Assembly (NCBI RefSeq): GCF_014696825.1
Contig: NZ_JACJQU010000001.1
Coordinates: forward strand, 558,001 to 622,000
DNA: 64,000 nucleotides
Direction: 5' to 3'
From: Anabaena sphaerica FACHB-251
GTDB taxonomy: Bacteria; Cyanobacteriota; Cyanobacteriia; Cyanobacteriales; Nostocaceae
The position numbers were made by a program, and so were the translations under genes. Under the pieces are notes generated by a model. It was given only the letters and a program-made list of their open reading frames with translations, was not told the DNA's origin and did not search any database. Shown one piece after another: positions 56,852 to 64,000 of this stretch (position 1 is its first letter; each line of letters starts with the position of its first letter).

Positions 56852-57156
56852 AAATTGAGCTAATACCTTTTAAGTATCTCAACCTAAAGAAACGTAATAC
56901 CCAGATCCCCGACTTCTTTGAGAAGTTGGGGTTCTATCGCTTGACAGTTTTATGTTTAATTATGTTGATCTGCTTATCAATAAAGAATTCAGGAGTCAGG
57001 AGAAGGCAGTGCGGTATGAGTGTTTCACGCCACTTTCTTCAAGTCGGGAGACCCACCCACCGGGGTGGCTCCCCAAGTAGATCAACGTCCGCTCACTATT
57101 GAACACGAATTCTGCAAGACTTGCAGAAGTAATTTACTTATTAACTAACAAACGCT
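56852..57156. other. Intergenic after cp12
   Basis: It contains the hairpin at 56903-56935 and GC-richer dispersed-repeat-like sequence (about 57035-57090, with GGGAGACCCACCCACCGGGG). ORFs here lack ribosome binding sites. Confidence 0.5.
56903..56935 (+). terminator. Hairpin after cp12, GATCCCCGACTTCT family
   Basis: AGATCCCCGACTTCT (56903-56917) pairs with AGAAGTTGGGGTTCT (56921-56935) using G:T pairs. No long T run follows, so termination is only possible. Confidence 0.5.
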
Positions 57157-57747
57157 ATGCCACAAGTTTGGTTTCGCCCCTACGTCTGGATGGACTATAG
57201 ATTAGCATTATTATTTACATTAATTATTCCTCTCATTCTTCTGATTTGGGCATTTGTACAAAAAGTAGACGGCATACAACGCTTGCTAATAATTTACTGG
57301 CGGGTAGCAAGTTTATTAGCCATCACAGTTTACTTAATGATGGGCGGTTTGGGAATTAGTTTTATCTCTGGTTTAATGGCTCGTATCCTGATTCCCATTT
57401 CCTTATGGTTCTGGGTTGATATTAACGATGAAATTGATTATCAACCCAAAAGTCCCTTAAAATTGATTTTCACATCTTGGCGCTGGGCAATGACTATTTA
57501 TTGCATTTTAGGCATAGTTGGCTTTGCACCTTTTTTGGGTTGTGCTTTCTCAGAAAATGCTCTGAAAAATCCTGGCTGTAGCGTCTGGTTGGAAGGACCA
57601 TTAATGTTTAAAGACTATTTTCATCATAATAGCAAACCAGCTTTTCTAGGCTTTTTGGGCATGATTGGATTAGTAATTTATGTGGTTTATCTAAGCTATT
57701 TTGTATTTGTAAAACTAGGTAAGCAAGGAAGATCAGCAACACAATAA
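57157..57747 (+). CDS. DUF3177 family membrane protein
   Basis: A 196-residue protein with five or so transmembrane helices (LALLFTLIIPLILLIWAF, LLAITVYLMMGGLGISF, WAMTIYCILGIVGFAPF and others), conserved WFWVDINDEI in a loop, and two cysteines in an extramembrane loop. Assigned from memory to DUF3177, a cyanobacterial and plastid family of unknown function. Monocistronic or read together with the following small gene. Confidence 0.7.
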   Translation: MPQVWFRPYVWMDYRLALLFTLIIPLILLIWAFVQKVDGIQRLLIIYWRVASLLAITVYLMMGGLGISFISGLMARILIPISLWFWVDINDEIDYQPKSPLKLIFTSWRWAMTIYCILGIVGFAPFLGCAFSENALKNPGCSVWLEGPLMFKDYFHHNSKPAFLGFLGMIGLVIYVVYLSYFVFVKLGKQGRSATQ

Positions 57748-57829
57748 AAAAAAGATAAAATATGCTGTTTAATTGTCTAGTTAATGTTAGTAATGCAAAT
57801 ACTCAACTAACTTGTACAGTATTCTCTTG

Positions 57830-58129
57830 ATGAATAATTTCATTGGTAAACGGCTAGAACAATACACGGTCAAACGACCTCAAGAAGTCCTAATAGTGAC
57901 AATAAATATCGCTGATGAACAAGACAAAATCGCCGTTTTCAAGGGATTTTCTAGTTCTTTGATGCGCTCCACTGCTTTTGATCCAGATGTACCTGTGTTC
58001 CCAGATGATGCGATAATTGTGGCTATTGACCGCATAGCCAGTCCTTATAATCCTGAATCACCCCGTTATATTCAACAAGGAATTTCTTGGACAGATATGC
58101 AAGTTCTACTTTCAGAAGTTGGTCTCTAA
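57830..58129 (+). CDS. Conserved small hypothetical protein
   Basis: A 99-residue protein (MNNFIGKRLEQYTVKRPQEV to the C-terminal SWTDMQVLLSEVGL). It looks like a compact alpha/beta fold, with strands VLIVTINIA and KIAVFKGFSSSL and the acidic DDAIIVAIDRI. I take the ATG at 57830; an in-frame TTG six codons earlier is unlikely. The sequence looks conserved in cyanobacteria, but I know no function. It lies 82 bp after the DUF3177 gene on the same strand. Confidence 0.65.
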   Translation: MNNFIGKRLEQYTVKRPQEVLIVTINIADEQDKIAVFKGFSSSLMRSTAFDPDVPVFPDDAIIVAIDRIASPYNPESPRYIQQGISWTDMQVLLSEVGL

Positions 58130-58246
58130 ATTGTTAGTCAACAGAGGCAAAAGGCCAGAGAAAGACAATATTTCTCTTCTGCTCCCCCGGTCAGCGTCAG
58201 GGTTCCTGCTTGACTGACTTCATGCTCCCCTGCTCCCCTGCTCCCT

Positions 58247-59362
58247 ATGTCCCGTTCTGGATACACTCTCCCCGTTTTTGCTTGTGCTGCTGCTGTGGCG
58301 GCTTTACATTGGTTGCGTCATCGTCAACCCTTGACTGTAACTTCGATAGATTTGATTTCACCTTCACAATTAGCAGAAATACCGATTGAGCAGGTAGCAG
58401 GATTATCTGAAAATGCTGCTTTGGCTATTACCCGCAGTGATCCGGGTGATAATCTGGATTTGACTAGAAATACGCCGATTTGGGCAATGGTGGCATGGAA
58501 CGAGGGAGATGAAGAAACAGTAATTATTCAGGGAGGGGAGGGAATTGGTAAGCAATTAAATGGGGAAGGCAACGCAGCGATTTATAGTTATGCTCAAAAG
58601 TTGTTAACGGAGAATTTGCAGCGACTCCTAGCGCCGGGGGAAAAAATCACGGTGAGGATTATTTTACCCGAAGGGCGATCGCTCGCAGTGCGTACTTCCA
58701 ATTCTGCTTTTGGAGTAGTCGAAGGACTTTCTTTATTAGGCACAACAGGTATTTCTCAACCTTTGAGTACACCCGATCAGCTAACAGCTTTCCGCAGCGA
58801 TTTACAAGCAAAAGCTAGTCGGTTTGAAAGTTTAGTTTTCTGTATTGGGGAAAACGGCTTAGATTTAGCAGCAAAACTAGGGATAAATTGCCAACAATTA
58901 GTGAAAACTGCTAATTGGTTAGGACCTTTGTTAGTGGAAGCTGATATTTTAGGGGTTAAAGAAATTTTATTGTTTGGTTATCACGGTAAGCTGATGAAAT
59001 TGGCAGGGGGAATTTTTCACACCCATCATCACTTAGCGGATGGCCGACGGGAAATTTTAGCAGCCCATTGCGCCATGTTGGGTTTAAAATCTTCAGATAT
59101 AGAGGTAGTATTTCACAGCCCCACAGCAGAATCAGCATTACAACACCTGAGATCGCTCGATTATGCTACAGGTTGTGATTGGAGTAAACAAGTTTATAGC
59201 CGCATTGCCGAAACTATTGATGCACGCTCTCAAGAATACATTAAAAGCCATAGCAACCGGGGTACAGCCACAACAGTCTGTGGTTCTGTTCTCTTTGATC
59301 GCGATCGCCAAATAATCGTTAAGAGTAAAACTGGTTGTATGTTGATGGGAAAATTATGTTAA
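58247..59362 (+). CDS. cbiD: Cobalt-precorrin-5B (C1)-methyltransferase
   Basis: A 371-residue CbiD that methylates C1 of the corrin ring in anaerobic-type cobalamin synthesis. It opens SRSGYTLPVFACAAAVAAL, followed by the GEGNAAIYSYAQ-type segment and the diagnostic LFGYHGKLMKLAGGIFHTHHHLADGR region near residue 240. The rest of the pathway is not in the window. Cyanobacterial cobalamin genes are often scattered like this. Monocistronic. Confidence 0.92.
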   Translation: MSRSGYTLPVFACAAAVAALHWLRHRQPLTVTSIDLISPSQLAEIPIEQVAGLSENAALAITRSDPGDNLDLTRNTPIWAMVAWNEGDEETVIIQGGEGIGKQLNGEGNAAIYSYAQKLLTENLQRLLAPGEKITVRIILPEGRSLAVRTSNSAFGVVEGLSLLGTTGISQPLSTPDQLTAFRSDLQAKASRFESLVFCIGENGLDLAAKLGINCQQLVKTANWLGPLLVEADILGVKEILLFGYHGKLMKLAGGIFHTHHHLADGRREILAAHCAMLGLKSSDIEVVFHSPTAESALQHLRSLDYATGCDWSKQVYSRIAETIDARSQEYIKSHSNRGTATTVCGSVLFDRDRQIIVKSKTGCMLMGKLC

Positions 59363-59584
59363 CTTATTATAAATTATCATCAATAAATCACATAAATAAT
59401 TTTTTGTGTACCCACTTTAGAGTGATTTGCTTTTAATAACAAGCCAAATTTATCGGCTCAACAGACGCGACACCAGTTGCGTCTATATATTTAGGTTTTT
59501 AAAGAGGTTTTTACACCATTACTAGCCTAAACAGCCGGAAATGGTAATTCACGTTTTCATTCTCAAAGACACACTTTTGCCATC

Positions 59585-61207
59585 ATGAATACAGCGGTGA
59601 CTCTACCAACCGAACAAGCACCTCAAACCCAAGAAAATTTGAGGCAGCTTAATCGCCAAATGATTGTTATTTTAGACTTTGGTTCTCAATATTCCGAACT
59701 GATTGCTCGGCGTATCCGCGAGACTCAAGTATATTCTGAAGTTCTTTCCTATCGCACCACAGCGGAACAGTTACGCCAACTCAATCCCAAAGGGATTATT
59801 TTCTCTGGTGGACCAAATTCAGTATATAGTGATCATGCTCCCCATTGTGATCCAGAAATCTGGAAATTGGGTATCCCCATCTTAGGAGTATGCTATGGGA
59901 TGCAGCTGATGGTAAACCAGCTGGGAGGAGAAGTCACCAAAGCTGAACGAGGTGAATATGGTAAAGCATCATTATATATAGATGACCCCACAGACTTGCT
60001 TACTAATGTTGAAGATGGGACAACAATGTGGATGAGTCATGGAGACTCTGTCGCCAAAATGCCACCGGGATTTGAGTTACTGGCACATACAGAAAATACT
60101 CCCTGTGCTGCTATTGCTGACCACGACAAGAAACTTTATGGTGTACAGTTCCATCCAGAAGTAGTACATTCTCTGGGTGGTTTAGCATTAATTCGTAACT
60201 TTGTTTACCACATCTGCGATTGTGAACCCACCTGGACAACAGCAGCTTTTGTAGAAGAGTCAATTCGGGAAATTCGCGCTAGAGTCGGTGATAAGCGGGT
60301 ATTATTGGCACTTTCTGGCGGTGTAGATTCTTCAACCTTGGCATTTTTGCTATATAAAGCCATTGGTGAACAGCTAACTTGTGTGTTTATCGACCAAGGC
60401 TTTATGCGGAAATTAGAGCCAGAAAGGTTGCTGAAATTGTTCAAAGAACAGTTTCATATTCCGGTAGAGTATGTCAATGCACGCGATCGCTTTATTGATG
60501 CTATTGCCGGTATCACCGACCCCGAAGAAAAACGCCGTCGCATCGGCCATGAGTTTATCAGTGTCTTTGAAGAAACATCCAAACAGCTAGGTCACTTTGA
60601 TTATTTAGCTCAAGGTACTCTTTATCCCGATGTGATCGAATCTGCTGATACTAACGTTGACCCCAAAACCGGTGAACGAGTCGCGGTGAAAATCAAGAGT
60701 CATCACAATGTCGGTGGTTTACCCAAAGACTTGAGATTTAAATTAGTAGAACCATTACGGAAACTCTTTAAGGATGAAGTCCGTAAAGTAGGACGTTCAA
60801 TTGGTTTACCAGAAGAAATTGTCCAAAGACAACCTTTCCCTGGTCCTGGTTTAGCAATTCGTATTTTAGGCGAAGTTAACGCCGAAAAGTTAAATATTTT
60901 ACGCGATGCTGATTTGATTGTCCGCCAAGAAATCAATCAGCGTGGCTTGTATCATGACTATTGGCAAGCCTTCGCAGTATTATTACCGATTCGTAGTGTC
61001 GGCGTAATGGGTGATAAACGTACCTATGCTTACCCCATAGTTTTACGGATTGTTACGAGTGAAGATGGCATGACAGCTGACTGGGCGCGTGTACCTTACG
61101 ATGTCCTAGAGGCAATTTCTAACAGGATTGTCAACGAGGTAAAAGGCGTTAATCGTGTAGTTTATGACATCACCTCCAAGCCACCTGGAACCATTGAGTG
61201 GGAATAG
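59585..61207 (+). CDS. guaA: GMP synthase (glutamine-hydrolysing)
   Basis: A 540-residue two-domain enzyme converting XMP to GMP. The class I glutamine amidotransferase domain has the catalytic Cys in [11 protein letters not shown] and His-Glu in QFHPEV. The ATP pyrophosphatase domain has [15 protein letters not shown]. The dimerisation domain has [17 protein letters not shown] and ends [13 protein letters not shown]. Full length. Short GGGAATA repeats follow the stop codon. Confidence 0.96.
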   Translation: MNTAVTLPTEQAPQTQENLRQLNRQMIVILDFGSQYSELIARRIRETQVYSEVLSYRTTAEQLRQLNPKGIIFSGGPNSVYSDHAPHCDPEIWKLGIPILGVCYGMQLMVNQLGGEVTKAERGEYGKASLYIDDPTDLLTNVEDGTTMWMSHGDSVAKMPPGFELLAHTENTPCAAIADHDKKLYGVQFHPEVVHSLGGLALIRNFVYHICDCEPTWTTAAFVEESIREIRARVGDKRVLLALSGGVDSSTLAFLLYKAIGEQLTCVFIDQGFMRKLEPERLLKLFKEQFHIPVEYVNARDRFIDAIAGITDPEEKRRRIGHEFISVFEETSKQLGHFDYLAQGTLYPDVIESADTNVDPKTGERVAVKIKSHHNVGGLPKDLRFKLVEPLRKLFKDEVRKVGRSIGLPEEIVQRQPFPGPGLAIRILGEVNAEKLNILRDADLIVRQEINQRGLYHDYWQAFAVLLPIRSVGVMGDKRTYAYPIVLRIVTSEDGMTADWARVPYDVLEAISNRIVNEVKGVNRVVYDITSKPPGTIEWE

Positions 61208-61759
61208 GGAATAGGGAATAGGCAGGAGGCAGAAGAAAGATAAATATTCATCCTTCTTAGCCTATTTTCCCTCTTTCTCCCCAGTCCCAGGTCTAAATCG
61301 GCAATTTAATGGTGAAAGTAAGTAACTTGGCACAATTAAATATAAAACCTCTCTCCAAACCTCTCCCCTACCAGGAGAGAGGCTTTGACTCCCCCTTCCC
61401 TAGCAGGGAAGGGGGTTGGGGGGTTAGGTTTATATTATATTTTTTAACGCCCACTTACTTAGCACTAATCGCAATTAAGACTCGCCGCTGCCTCTTTGTA
61501 CTTTTGTAAATTTAACTTAACTAACTGTTATCATCTATCCGTTTTGGGGCAAACGGATAAAAAAAAATCTAAAATAGTAACTATGCTCTTGCTTTTCCGG
61601 TTAATTGTTAATAATGCTGGCTTTTACTAATTGATGAACCAAATCGTAACAAATTACATTTGTCACAGTAAAATTACCATTGGTATGGATGGTGAAAGCG
61701 AATAGCAAAATAAGTTCTTTGAGGATATTTCTTCAATTCCCAACACCAATGGAGATATT
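61208..61759. other. Repeat-rich intergenic after guaA
   Basis: GGGAATA repeats (61203-61222), a 139-bp MITE (61321-61459) and an inverted repeat TATCCGTTT / AAACGGATA (61536-61544 and 61551-61559) followed by an A run. No gene is supported. The promoter of the response regulator should be in the right third. Confidence 0.6.
61321..61459. mobile_element. 139-bp MITE, intact copy of the cas2-disrupting element
   Basis: The same length as the copy in cas2 and in inverted orientation, with only three differences that I counted. It begins AGTAACTTGGCACAATT and ends AACGCCCACTTACT, and is flanked by TA at 61319-61320 and 61460-61461. It does not interrupt a recognisable gene. Confidence 0.9.
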
Positions 61760-62164
61760 ATGGAAACTGATCTCCCTCTGACTGGCTTACGCATTCTTGT
61801 GGTTGATGATAATGATGATAGCTGCTGCTACATTACAGCGGTATTAGAACTAGAAGGAGCCAGTGTTAAAGCAGTTCCATCAGCAGCACTAGCCCTGGAA
61901 ATATTACCGCATTTCAACCCAGATGCTTTGATATGTGATATTGCTATGCCTGGTGAAGATGGCTATACTTTTATTCGCAAAGTGCGATTGCTCTCAGCAA
62001 ATGAAGGTGGACAAGTTCCGGCTGTTGCTTTAACTGCTTACGCAGATAGTGAAGACCGTGTTCACGCCTTAGAAGCTGGCTTTCAGAGACATATAGCTAA
62101 ACCTGTTGAACCTAGTGAATTAGTAGAAATTATCGCCAATTTAGTCACATTTTCTAAGTGTTAA
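61760..62164 (+). CDS. Single-domain response regulator (CheY-like)
   Basis: A 134-residue receiver domain. RILVVDDNDDSCCYI gives the acidic cluster, DALICDIAMPGEDGYTFI the phospho-accepting Asp, VAVALTAYA-like PAVALTAYADSEDRV the switch residue, and HIAKPVEPSEL the Lys-Pro motif. No output domain; it likely passes phosphate to, or acts allosterically on, another protein. No kinase is adjacent. The start lies 4 nt after a GGAGAT. Confidence 0.9.
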   Translation: METDLPLTGLRILVVDDNDDSCCYITAVLELEGASVKAVPSAALALEILPHFNPDALICDIAMPGEDGYTFIRKVRLLSANEGGQVPAVALTAYADSEDRVHALEAGFQRHIAKPVEPSELVEIIANLVTFSKC

Positions 62165-62202
62165 TCCTGGAAGTGGAGGAATTAAAATATCTGGAAAATA
62201 TT

Positions 62203-63108
62203 CTAGTTTACTCTATTTTCAAAGCTAATACTTTCAGATTTGTATGCTGGTGGCTCAATGTGAATTACAATTCTCACGGGACTAAACTTTGCTTCTAGTT
62301 GACTTTCTACTTCTTCGGTAATACGGTGAGCAGTTTCTACATCTGGTGCGTCTACTATTAAGTGCATTTCTATAAAAACTTGGCGGCCAAGAACACCACG
62401 AGAAGCAATATCATGACAATTAATCACACCAGGAACAGAAACTGCGATCGCATGAATAGCTTCAGGAGCGATCGCCATTTGATCTACCAACCAAGGTAAA
62501 TTCTCCTTTAAAACTGACCAACCACTCCAAAATACCAACAAAGCCACCGGAAAAGCTAACACCACATCTAGCCATTGAAAATTTAGCCACCAAATCCCTA
62601 TTAACCCTCCCAGCACAGAGATAGTCACCCAAACATCACTCATCGTATGTGTAGCATCAGCAATTAAAATTGAACTACCTACCCGTCTACCAACATTACG
62701 TTCATAAAAGGCTACAAAAATATTTACCCCTAGCACAATTAGTAATAACCACAACTCAGAAGCTGATATTTTCACAGGTGAACTACCTTTCAGAATTCGT
62801 TCAATAGCTCCTTGGAGAATTTCAAAACAGGCTATTCCTAAAAAAGCGGCTATCCCTAAAGCACCCACAGCTTCAAATTTATGATGTCCGTAGGGATGCT
62901 CCCGATCTGGTAACGGTGAAGAAAACTTACTAGCTATCAATCCTAAAACGTTATTGGCGCTATCTGTAACACTATGTAAGGCATCAGCCAACAAACTTAG
63001 AGAACCTGTTGAGTACCCCACAAATGCTTTTAACCCCATCACGAATAAATTGAGTAGCAGGGTAATAATTAAAACCTTTCGTACTTCGGCGCGGTTATCG
63101 TAAGTCAT
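62203..63108 (-). CDS. Cation diffusion facilitator (CDF) family metal transporter
   Basis: About 300 residues, with six membrane helices and a cytoplasmic C-terminal domain. The metal site residues appear as LLADALHSVTDSANN in TM2 and LIADATHTMSDVWVT in TM5 (HxxxD pattern). The C-terminal domain has FIEMHLIVDAPDVETAH. It exports Zn, Fe, Mn or Co from the cytoplasm in exchange for protons; the HD-D arrangement does not fix the metal. I take the ATG of MTYDNRAEVRK (63108); the frame is open 26 codons further upstream. Confidence 0.9.
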   Translation of the reverse strand: MTYDNRAEVRKVLIITLLLNLFVMGLKAFVGYSTGSLSLLADALHSVTDSANNVLGLIASKFSSPLPDREHPYGHHKFEAVGALGIAAFLGIACFEILQGAIERILKGSSPVKISASELWLLLIVLGVNIFVAFYERNVGRRVGSSILIADATHTMSDVWVTISVLGGLIGIWWLNFQWLDVVLAFPVALLVFWSGWSVLKENLPWLVDQMAIAPEAIHAIAVSVPGVINCHDIASRGVLGRQVFIEMHLIVDAPDVETAHRITEEVESQLEAKFSPVRIVIHIEPPAYKSESISFENRVN

Positions 63109-63186
63109 AAAAAATTTATCACATGATGTTCTATGACTTCTACTGTAAATGCTCAATAACAAATAAATACAAATTAAATGTATCAA

Positions 63187-63499
63187 AGTCTTACATAGTA
63201 AGGAATAAATCTCTCGATAATCTCTAAATTTACTACCAATTTCTTGAGATTTATTTTAACTAAAATCAGCTACAACCCCGATTCATTTAGGTAATATCAT
63301 TACTTCTAACAGACTATTATTATCATCAATAGCGTGAGCATTCTGTAAAAATAAAAAATCTGTGATCCCATCGGTATTCTTGTTGTAGGAACAGGGAACT
63401 CTTAACAGGAATTATCAATTATGAATTATGAATTATGAATTGATTTCTCCCCATCCAGTAAGATAAGTAATTACCAAGAAGTTTTAATCACAAAGCTCT
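63187..63499. other. Divergent promoter region, CDF gene / small conserved gene
   Basis: About 310 bp, AT-rich, with a short direct repeat ATGAATT near 63420-63441. No gene seen. Confidence 0.45.
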
Positions 63500-63853
63500 A
63501 TGTCTTCTACCCCTCTGACACTTAACCTGGGTGATGGTTCTATCTCCTTTAGTTTTTCAGCCCAAGCAGCACGAGAATTAAAAGCAGCAATCGATCAATT
63601 GATGCTGAGTCTCAAAGCTGTTGCGGCTAAACCCACCCCAGGTAGTGGTAAAGTCACTCCCCAACCTCCTTTAGAGTATCGCTACACAGGAGAGGTATTT
63701 TTAGAAGTTTTCTGCAATCCCAATATTTGGCCTACTCCTTTTGCAGCCAAAGTTCTGCTGACTATCCGCAATGTTGGTATTCGCTTGACTACAGAAGCTG
63801 AACTGACTCGCATTATTGAAGATATTAACCAGTATTTAGAACAAGTGGGATAG
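63500..63853 (+). CDS. Conserved cyanobacterial hypothetical protein
   Basis: A 117-residue protein. The N-terminal half has beta strands and a helix ([33 protein letters not shown]), followed by a Pro-rich linker and a C-terminal segment [20 protein letters not shown] and [17 protein letters not shown] know no function. The stop codon is directly followed by the GGGGACT repeat. Confidence 0.65.
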   Translation: MSSTPLTLNLGDGSISFSFSAQAARELKAAIDQLMLSLKAVAAKPTPGSGKVTPQPPLEYRYTGEVFLEVFCNPNIWPTPFAAKVLLTIRNVGIRLTTEAELTRIIEDINQYLEQVG

Positions 63854-63961
63854 GGGACTGGGGACTGGGGACTGGGGACTGGGGACTGGGGACTGGGGAC
63901 TGGGGACTGGGGACTGGGGAATGGGGACTGGGGACTGGGGACTGGGGAATGGGGACTGGGA
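63853..63961. repeat. GGGGACT tandem heptamers
   Basis: About fifteen units of a 7-mer (GGGGACT, some GGGGAAT) follow the stop codon of the small gene. The longest uninterrupted such array in the window, and likely to vary in copy number between strains. Confidence 0.9.
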
Positions 63962-64000
63962 AATTTCCCTATTGACCAATGACCAATGACCAATAGACAT

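Noticed and set aside
56830-57102. 90-codon ORF overlapping the end of cp12
   Set aside because: It overlaps cp12 in another frame, then runs through a hairpin and repeat-like DNA.
61536-61559. Inverted repeat considered as a terminator
   Set aside because: It is followed by A, not T, on the plus strand, and nothing ends just before it on the minus strand.
63682-63993. 103-codon minus-strand ORF rich in SPVPSPQ
   Set aside because: It is translated heptad repeat and antisense to the conserved gene at 63500-63853.
1-64000. tRNA or rRNA genes
   Set aside because: I looked for TPsiC-arm-like and rRNA sequences and saw none; a tRNAscan run would settle it.

Overview
The window comes from an AT-rich cyanobacterium, most likely a filamentous heterocyst-forming one (Nostocales). 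HIP1 octamers (GCGATCGC) are scattered through it. It carries typical cyanobacterial genes: cp12, a Tic20-family protein, a Cph1-type phytochrome with an Rcp1-type regulator, cbiD and DUF3177. Gene ends are decorated with heptanucleotide tandem repeats (GGGGACT, TTCCCTA and similar), and several MITE-like elements are present. Species identity is inference.

Left part (1-30800), mostly housekeeping. An envelope or polysaccharide group comes first: methyltransferase, MsbA-like ABC exporter, GT4 glycosyltransferase, WecA/MraY-like transferase. It is mixed with cinA, glyA, a Tic20-like gene, an FAH-family gene, rpsF, a STAS protein, dedA, argG, a GT2 glycosyltransferase, rpsB-tsf, recG and ppsA. 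At 23.7-26.4 kb lies a small accessory island: a Uma2 nuclease, then an overlapping pair made of an SMC/OLD-like AAA ATPase and a PD-(D/E)xK-like protein. The pair has the layout of an uncharacterised defence module.

Centre (30863-45780), a type III-B CRISPR-Cas locus. Array 1 has 7 repeats and array 2 has 27 repeats of the same 36-bp repeat. Both have a homologous leader on their right side with a conserved minus-strand promoter, so both are read right to left. Between them lies the minus-strand operon cas10(cmr2)-cmr3-cmr4-cmr5-[Cmr6-like+Cmr1-like double RAMP]-[CARF-HEPN RNase]-[small repeat protein]. Cas10 has no HD domain but keeps GGDD, which fits cyclic-oligoadenylate signalling to the CARF-HEPN protein. 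Divergent from the operon is a P-loop kinase-WYL fusion. Right of array 2 are a csx18-like membrane protein, cas1 and cas2. cas2 is broken after its ninth codon by a 139-bp MITE with a TA target duplication. A near-identical copy of that MITE sits at 61.3 kb. A related core sequence lies in frame inside the double-RAMP gene. No cas6 is in the window.

Right part (45900-64000): GNAT acetyltransferase, PMT-type glycosyltransferase, a light-signalling cluster (phytochrome kinase, overlapping Rcp1-like regulator, hybrid response-regulator kinase), trmB, a metallophosphoesterase, a FIST protein, a tnpB remnant, cp12, DUF3177, cbiD, guaA, a single-domain response regulator, a CDF metal transporter and a small conserved protein. 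I found no rRNA or tRNA gene by eye.
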